Positions 57,303-64,000 of a stretch of DNA of 64,000 bases are shown here, piece by piece. Position 1 is the first letter of the stretch. Every line of letters starts with the position of its first letter. This DNA comes from Solen grandis (taxonomy: Eukaryota; Mollusca; Bivalvia; Adapedonta; Solenidae), in NCBI GenBank assembly GCA_021229015.1, contig CM037777.1:28767584-28831583 (forward strand), in the 5' to 3' direction. The translations under genes were made by a program, and so were the position numbers. The notes under the pieces are model-generated. The model worked only from the letters and a program-made list of their open reading frames with translations. It did not search any database and was not told the origin of the DNA.

Positions 57303-57352
57303 TTTTTAGCTCACCTGAGCACAAAGTGCTCATGGTGAGATATTGTGATCAC
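57303..57352 (-). mobile_element. 3' hairpin fragment of a GTGAGC-family element
   Basis: TTTTTAGCTCACCTGAGCACAAAGTGCTC then ATGGTGAG is the terminal hairpin alone, in reverse orientation. The rest of the element is absent. Confidence 0.55.
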
Positions 57353-57411
57353 CTTTAAACTTTATTTTACATTGATACGAAACAAGTTATCATAACTTAT
57401 ATTAATCACTC

Positions 57412-57592
57412 TCCATGGCTCTGATGGTGGCGTATGTAGTCATTATTGTGGGAGGGAACCGGAGACCCCGGAGAAAACCCACGTGTCTGGATGGGCGACC
57501 ACTGTACCCTCTCACGTACATGACCAGGAATCGAACCCGGGACGCATTGGTGAGAAGCGAGGCGATTACCACTATGCTATCCAGGCACCCTA
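57412..57592 (-). mobile_element. tRNA-derived SINE, third family
   Basis: The minus strand reads GCCTGGATAGCATAGTGGTA (A box) and CCCGGGTTCGATTCCTGG (B box), then GTGAGAGGGTACAGTGGTCG and CACGTGGGTTTTCTCCGG. It looks like a tRNA-derived head with a short unrelated body. The tail is not clear. Confidence 0.75.
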
Positions 57593-57620
57593 ATGTTTTG
57601 TTGAAATCGCTAACTAGAGA

Positions 57621-58050
57621 AACAAGAGGCCCTATATCGCTCATCTGAGTACCACTGCTCTAAAGACAACCTTAAGTATTATGGACCATAACTCCCATAC
57701 AAGGCATAATAATCACTGGTTTATTAACACTATGTATACATCTGATCAAGATTGCTTTATGGTTGCGGATGCTAGAATGTAAACAAACTTAGATATGACA
57801 TTGTTTATACTTCAAGCGCCATAATTTGAGATAATGGTCCAATACCAAGTCAGCCTTGGCAAGATAATAGTCATTAATATTACCATCTGGTTTGTGTAAG
57901 TTTACTTTCTGAATAATCCCTAGGAAGATAAATTTTCAAGGGACCAGCTTTGTTTGAGCAGTTTTGGTAGAGGGTAATGATGTGATCATTTTTTTTTTAA
58001 ATGAAATTAATTCTTACCAACATATTTAGAGAAGAAGATTGATAATAATA
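57621..58050 (+). mobile_element. GTGAGC-family element, 5' part
   Basis: AACAAGAGGCCCTATATCGC and TCATCTGAGTACCACTGCTC mark the start. No 3' hairpin is seen before the next element start at 58052. Confidence 0.55.
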
Positions 58051-58051
58051 A

Positions 58052-58396
58052 ACAAGAGGGCCATAGTGGCCCTAGAACTCTCACCAGAGTACCATCACTT
58101 AATTAGACAATTCAGTTTAACCTTGATTAACATTCCAGATAAAAAAAGTACAATAAGAATAGAACTAGCCAATCATCAGCAGGACATATTTTTTAGGGGA
58201 TCAAAACCATAAAATGACAGTAGAGGACCATGGGCAACTTAATAGTCAATTATTGCACAAAATACTTCAAAACATAAGAGAGGCACTCCCAATACTCAAG
58301 AGAAAAGTCTATAAAATCATACCTACGGAGAAATCTATTATATACCTTATATATTATACATAAATGTTTGTATCTTCTGACTTGGTATTAAGTTAA
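58052..58396 (+). mobile_element. GTGAGC-family element, 5' part
   Basis: AACAAGAGGGCCATAGTGGC and CTCTCACCAGAGTACCATCA. The body is unlike the other cores. It runs into another element start at 58400. Confidence 0.5.
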
Positions 58397-58399
58397 CAA

Positions 58400-58873
58400 C
58401 AAGAGGGCCCTTGGATCGCTCACCTGTGAACCAGGTATTAGTGGGAGGAAAAGAAACAGCAAATATCTTATGATATTGTAGAAAATGGACTCTGCCCTCT
58501 GCAAGCCATAAATCGAGTGAGTACTTTTGAGCAAGAAGAATATTCAAATTTGTACTATATACATATAAGGAAAATGGGCTTAGCCCCCTGGCGGCCATGT
58601 TTTTTACCAATCCAAATAATTTGAACAATTGGCAAGAAGATTTTTCAAATTTGTACTATATACATATAAGGAAAACAGGCTCTGCCCCCTGGCGACCATG
58701 TTTTTCAGTGGATCAAAATAATTTGAACAATCTTTGTAGAGAGTGACCTAAAGAACATTTGTGCTTATTAACTTTGAAATCCAGCCAGTCATTTTAGAGG
58801 AGAAGATTTTTGAAGTTTGTAAGGAAAACGGACTCCGCCCCATGGCGGTCATGTTTTTCAACGAATCAAAATA
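58400..58873 (+). mobile_element. GTGAGC-family element, 5' part, split by T2
   Basis: Starts CAAGAGGGCCCTTGGATCGC. Cores contain TACTATATACATATAAGGAA and GGCGGCCATGTTTTTC. It is cut at ATCAAAA-TA by the element at 58874 and resumes at 61965. Confidence 0.75.
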
Positions 58874-59344
58874 CAGTAGAACCTTGTTAAATCGAAGTCC
58901 TTGGGACCAAGCTGAAAACTTCGAAATAACGATTATTCAGATTAAAAATCCAATGGAAATTTCAGTTTGTGAGCATGCGTGTATGCGTTTTCATAACACG
59001 TGCATATTGTGGAAATCGTTATGCCGTGAAAACCACCTATTAGGTGTATGTATATACTATTTGCAAGTTATGAAAAGTAATGAAAATATATCATGATCTA
59101 CTTAGATGCTTCTGATGAACATAATCATTCTACCATGTCAAACAATGATACATATTTTTTTCTGTCGACTTGCTGCTTCAGGTAGCGTCGCATGCCGGTG
59201 ACGAAAGCAATGATATGGAATGTGCTAAAGATCTGACACCTGGGTTTATCTGCTGGCACGTGCATATTATGCAACCTGCCAGACATCGATAAGCAATAAT
59301 CAACATTTCCGGTGGGACACACGTTGCCCAACCCAATCTCAAAA

Positions 59345-60346
59345 CAAGAGGCCCATGATGGCCCTAAATCGCTCCCCTGAGATAAATAGGTTGACCCAAG
59401 GAACATCTGTACAAATTTATTTTAAAATCTGGCCAGTAATTTTGAAGAAGTGTATTTTTAAAGTTTTCATATTTTTTTTCTTTTTGTTGCCATGGCAACC
59501 AGACTTCTATATGGATCAAGTTTATTTTAGCAACTTTTGTGAAGGTTGACCCAAGGATCATTCCTGCCAAATTTAATCAAATTCTGTCCAGTGGTTTCAG
59601 AGGAAATGTTGATTAAAGTTTTCCCTATATACATATTAGGCAAATAAGCCCCGCCCCTGGCGGCCATGTTTTTTACGGATCGGAAAATTTTTAGCAACTT
59701 TGGTAGAGGTTGACCCAAGGAACAACTGTACCAATTTATTTTAAAATCTGGCCAGTAGTTTTGAAGAAGATGATTTTTAAAGTTTTCATTTTTTTTCTTT
59801 TTGTTGCCCTGGCAACCAGAGTTCTACATGGATCAAGTTTATTTTAGCAACTTTTGTGAAGGTTGACCCAAGGATAATCCCTGCCTAGTTTAATCAAATT
59901 CTGTCCAGTGGTTTCAGAGGAGATGTTGTTTAAAAGTTTCCCTATATACATATAAGGCAAATAAGCCCCGCCCCTGGCGGCCATGTTTTTTTACGGATCG
60001 GAATAATTTTTGCAACGTTGGTAGAGGTTGACCCAAGGAACATCTGTACCAAATTATTTTGAAATCTGGCCAGTAGTTTTGAAGGAGATGATTTTTAAAG
60101 TTTTCAAATTATTTTTCTTTTTGTAGCCATGGCAACCAGAGTTCTTCATGGATCAACTTTATTTTAACAACTTTTGTAGAGCCTCACCAAAGGAACATTC
60201 CTGCCAAGTTTAATCAAATTCTGTCCAGTGGTTTCAGAGGAGATGTCATTTAAAGCAAATTGTTGACGACGCACGACACACGACGACGGACGAAGGGTGA
60301 TCACAAAAGCTCACCTTGAGCATGTTGTGCTCAGGTGAACTAAAAA
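59345..60346 (+). mobile_element. GTGAGC-family element nested in T2
   Basis: Starts CAAGAGGCCCATGATGGCCC and ends CATGTTGTGCTCAGGTGAAC. Four cores of about 215 bases with CCCCGCCCCTGGCGGCCATG and TTGCCATGGCAACCAGA, as in 1401-2687. A GACGACGCACGACACACGAC tract precedes the 3' hairpin. Confidence 0.8.
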
Positions 60347-60478
60347 GGTGTGAAAAACTTGCCTGAGCCATCACTCCAGGTGCCTCCACAAAATAAACTT
60401 GGTTACTGACCCGGATATGATTGATAATAAGGACAATAATTAGTTCACGAAAATTTATGAAATATGACTTCGAAATAC

Positions 60479-61766
60479 AAGAGGGCCAAGATGGCCCTAA
60501 AGACGCTCACCTGAAAAAAATGCCTTCATTGCCTGTACAAGTTACTAAATTATAGCATAGTTGCACTGTCAGAATACATAATCTATGACATCATTTCAGT
60601 TCAATGAACAAAACAGTGCCTGTGGTTAAAATTTGAAGTCATACTTGACTGAGAGATAGTATGGCTTTAACACACAAATTTAAACATTAAAAGGGACATA
60701 AATCCTGAACTGTGGCCTTTAGTGTGTAAACAAGATTTTTCTAAGATTTGACCTACTGACCTACTTTTTGATCCACCTCCCTTTTAAAGGGTTAATGACA
60801 AGTTTGAGAAGATTGGATTAAAATTGTGCCTCTAGTGTGTAAACAAGATTTTTCTAAGATTTGACCTACTGACCTACTTTTTGATCCAACCTGTCCCATT
60901 TTCGAAAGGGTTCAAGATATCATCAAGACAAACTTTCTGACAAAGTTTGAGGAAGATTGGATTAAAATTGTAGCCTCTAGTGTGTAAAAAAGATTTTTCT
61001 AAGATTTGACCTACTGACCTACTTTTTGATCCATCCTGACCCATTTTCAAATGGGTTCAAGATATCATTAAGACAAACAGTCTGACGAAGTTTGAAGAAG
61101 ATTGGATCAAAATTGTGGCCTCTAGTGTGTAAACAAGATTTTTCTAAGATTTGACCTACTGACCTACTTTTTGATCCAACCTGTCCCATTTTCGAAAGGG
61201 TTCAAGATATCATCAAGACAAACTTTCTGACAAAGTTTGAGGAAGATTGGATCAAAATTGTTGCCTCTTATGTGTAAACAAGATTTTTCTAAGATTTGAC
61301 CTACTGACCTTCTTTTGGATTCAACCTGACCCATTATTGAAAGAGTTCAAGATATCATCAAGACAAACATTCTGACCAAGTTTGAGGAAGATTGGGTCAA
61401 AATTGTGGCCTCTAATGTGTAAAGATTTTTCTAAGATTTGACCTTCTGACCTACTTTTTGAAGGGTTCAAGATATCATCAAGACAAACATTCTGACCAAG
61501 TTTGAGGAAGATTGGATCAAAATTGTGGCCTCTAGTGTGTAAACAAGATTTTTCTAAGATTTGACCTACTGACCTACTTTTTGATCCAACCTGACCCATT
61601 TTTGAAAGGGTTCAAGATATCATCAAGACAAACATTCTGACCAAGTTTGAGGAAGATTGGATGAAAATTGTGGCCTCTAGTGTGTAAACATCGAAATTGT
61701 TGACGGACGACAGACAATCAAGTATCCCAAAAGCTCATCCTGAGCTATGCTCAGGTGAGCTAAAAA
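60479..61766 (+). mobile_element. GTGAGC-family element nested in T2
   Basis: Starts CAAGAGGGCCAAGATGGCCC and ends AGCTATGCTCAGGTGAGCTA. About seven cores of roughly 145 bases (GATTTTTCTAAGATTTGACC, AAGATATCATCAAGACAAAC), as in 34265-35304. Confidence 0.8.
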
Positions 61767-61964
61767 ATTAAAAAATGTACATGAACTGCAACCTAGGGAC
61801 CAGGATTTTTACTTTGAAACAGCTAAAAAATCAAAATAGCGAAATTCGGATTAAACATTTTATTTTTAGTTAAAATAAGAAGGGAAGAAATCGGGACCGA
61901 AAATAAACTTCGAAATGGCAAGGAATTCGATTTTAATGATGTTCTGTTTGGCGAGGTTCTACTG

Positions 61965-62220
61965 TAATTTGAACAATCTTGGTAGAGAGTGACCTAAGAA
62001 ATATCTGTGCCAAATAACGAAATCTAGCCAGTACTTTTGGGCAAGAAGATTTTTCAAATTTGTACTATACTCATATAAGGAAAATTGGCTCCGTCCCATG
62101 GCGGCCATGTTTTTCAATGAATCAAAATAATTTGAACAATCGTTTGAAACAAATGAGGACAATGGACAGCCTTTGATCCTAAAAGCTCACATGAGCACTA
62201 CGTGCTCAGGTGAGCTAAAA
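61965..62220 (+). mobile_element. GTGAGC-family element, 3' part after T2
   Basis: Continues with ATTTGAACAATCTTGGTAGA and ends with the hairpin TCACATGAGCACTACGTGCTC then AGGTGAGCTAAAAA. Together with 58400-58873 it forms one element. Confidence 0.75.
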
Positions 62221-62390
62221 AATAAAACAGTAGAAGTCCACTAGGCCATATTACAGACCAAATATATAAATTCCAGGCCTTGTGGTTTCTGACAAGAAGA
62301 TTTTCTAGATTTTCCTATTAATGCTTATGTAAAATAAAGTGACCCCAAGCTGGGGCGGGGCCAATATTGACTGAATGGCAACAATTTGAA

Positions 62391-63284
62391 ACAAGAGGGC
62401 CAAGATGGCCCTGTGTCGCTCATCTGAGTAAGATTGCTGTGTTAGGCATGATGACACAAAATGTGGCTTCTAAAGTATTTTCCTAACATTTGACTAAGTG
62501 ACCTAGATTTTGATCCTACCTGAATTTGCACTCAACTGGGAATTCATGCAGTCATCATTCTTATCAAGTTTAATGAAGACTGGTACAAAAATGAAGGCCC
62601 CAAGAGTGTTCACAAGATTTTTCTAAAATTTGCCCTCGTGACCTACTTTTGGACCCAATATGGTCCAGTTTTGAATTCATCCGAGATTTGATGTAAACAA
62701 ATATTCTGACCAAGTTACATGGAGGTAGGGCCAAACATGTGACCTCTAGAGTGTTCACAAGGTTTTTCTATGATTTGACCTGGTGACCTAATTTTTGACC
62801 CCATGTGACCCCATTTCAAACTCATCCAAGATATCATGTAGACAAACATCCTGACCAAATTTCATGAAGATTGGGCCAAAACTGTGGCCTCTAGAATGTT
62901 TACAAGGTTTTTTTAAGATTTGACCTGGTTACCTAGTTTTTGACCCCATGTGACCCATTGTCAAACTCATCCAAGATATCATGTAGGCAAACATCCTGAC
63001 CAAATCTAATGAAGACTGGGCTAAAACTGTGGCCTCTAGAGTGTTCAGAAGGTTTTTCTAAGATTTGAACTGGTGATCTAGTTTCTGACCCCACATGACC
63101 CAATTTCAAACTCATCCAAGATATCATGTAGACAAACATCCTGACCAAATTTTATGAAGATTTTGCTAAAACTGTGACCTCTAGTGTGTTCACAAGGTTT
63201 TTCTAAGATTTAACATGGTGACCTAGTTTTTGACCCCACATGACCCAATATCAAACTCATCCAAGTACTCAGGTGAGCTGAAAA
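62391..63284 (+). mobile_element. GTGAGC-family element
   Basis: Starts AACAAGAGGGCCAAGATGGC (first bases at 62389). Five cores of about 145-150 bases with TTTTTGACCCCATGTGACCC and AACATCCTGACCAAATTTCA. The 3' hairpin is shortened to GTACTCAGGTGAGCTGAAAA, so one arm of the stem is lost. Fragments of other cores lie on each side (62221-62388, 63285-63412). Confidence 0.75.
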
Positions 63285-63415
63285 CTTGGTAAAGGTGCAT
63301 TAGGCCATGTTACACACCAAATATCTAAACATCAGGCCTTGTGTATTTTTTTTCTAGATTTTCTATTATTTTCTATTTCTATAAAATGAGTTTACCCAAG
63401 GGTCATGATTTAAAA

Positions 63416-64000
63416 CAAGAGGGCCATTATTGCCCTGAATCGCTCACCTGAGTATAGGGTTAACCAAGGAACATCAGTTTGTATTAAAACATTTTGAAAT
63501 CTGGCTAGTAGTTTTGAAGGAGATGATCCCTCCAAAGTTTTATCAAATTCTGTCTAGCAGTTTCAGAGGAGAGGTCATTTTAAGTTTTCAAAATATACAT
63601 ATCAGGCAAATAAGTCCTGCCCCTTTCAGCCATATTTTTTTATGGATCGGAATAATTTTAGCAACTTTTGTGATGCTTCACCCAAGGATCATCTCTGCCA
63701 AATTAAATCAAATTCTGTCCAGTGGTTTCAGAGGAGATGTGGTTTAAAGATTTCACTATATACATATAAACCAAATTAGCCCCGCCCCTGGCAGCCATGT
63801 TTTTTTACGGATTGGAGTCATTTTAGCAACTTTTGTGAAGCTTCACCCAAGGATCATCCCTGCCTACTTCATTCAAATTCTGTCCAGCGATTTCAGAGAT
63901 GTCATTTAGAGATTTCACTATACACATATCAGGCAAATTAGCCCCACCCCTGGGGGCCATTTCTTTTTTATGGAGCAGAATAATTTTAGCAGCTTTTGAT
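63416..64000 (+). mobile_element. GTGAGC-family element, runs off the window
   Basis: Starts CAAGAGGGCCATTATTGCCC then TCGCTCACCTGAGT. Cores with CCCCGCCCCTGGCAGCCATG and AAATTCTGTCCAGTGGTTTC match 59345-60346. The 3' end lies beyond 64000. Confidence 0.75.

Larger units (their letters stand above)
58874..61964. mobile_element. pogo/Tigger-like non-autonomous element T2 (3091 bp)
   Basis: Ends CAGTAGAACCTTGTTAAATC and, inverted, CAGTAGAACCTCGCC, with TA on both sides. The uninterrupted core at 58707-58740 reads ATCAAAATAATTTGAACAAT, so the empty site is next door. Terminal motifs resembling TCGAAATAACG suggest pogo/Tigger relatives. Two GTGAGC elements (59345-60346, 60479-61766) lie inside. 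Native interior 58960-59340 has a 93-codon minus-strand frame that I do not recognise. Confidence 0.8.

Noticed and set aside
57540..57592. functional tRNA gene on the minus strand
   Set aside because: A and B boxes are present, but no full cloverleaf with matching acceptor arms was found, and a SINE body follows.

Overview
This is a eukaryotic genomic window from a mollusc, most likely a heterodont (clam-type) bivalve. The evidence is AT-rich sequence, single exons separated by kilobases, tRNA-derived SINEs, and repeats that begin AACAAGAGGGCC and end CAGGTGAGCTAAAAA, which I associate with bivalve genomes. No bacterial features are present. Nearly all short open reading frames here lie inside repeats.

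Host genes. On the + strand, four in-phase exons (4003-4124, 13646-13731, 14216-14269, 16481-16590) encode about 124 residues of an acidic, coiled-coil-like protein that I do not recognise. On the - strand, two in-phase exons (50587-50737 and 41775-41923) encode a Ser-rich linker and the first part of a PX domain, best matched to sorting nexin 13 (SNX13). The two genes converge. A run of exactly 100 N (16954-17053) separates them and marks a scaffold join.

Mobile DNA. Three classes dominate. (1) Pearl-like or Helitron-like non-autonomous elements have a short 5' palindrome, tandem core units, often an (ACGG)n tract, and a 3' hairpin. Where an empty site can be read, they insert between A and T without target duplication. 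(2) TIR DNA transposons: a CAGTGGTGC... family with TA targets (copies 17788-19389, 22609-31639, 27893-29931 and an outer broken copy), two pogo/Tigger-like elements (32558-33843, 58874-61964), a mariner-like element with a frameshifted transposase (54256-55687), two 234-bp piggyBac-like MITEs in TTAA, and a 442-bp hAT-like MITE. (3) A decayed LINE cut into three pieces by two later insertions (33963-38016), plus a LINE 3' end near the start and about ten SINE pieces.

Layout. 1-17 kb is the intron-rich + strand gene with scattered repeats. 17-40 kb is a nest in which copies of the CAGTGG family lie inside one another, with Helitron-like elements, SINEs and a LINE between the levels. 40-51 kb holds the SNX13 introns and exons. 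51-64 kb is almost solid repeat, with elements inserted end to end or inside one another. The main result is that many insertions can be checked against an uninterrupted copy of their own target elsewhere in the window, which fixes element ends, target rules and relative ages from sequence alone.
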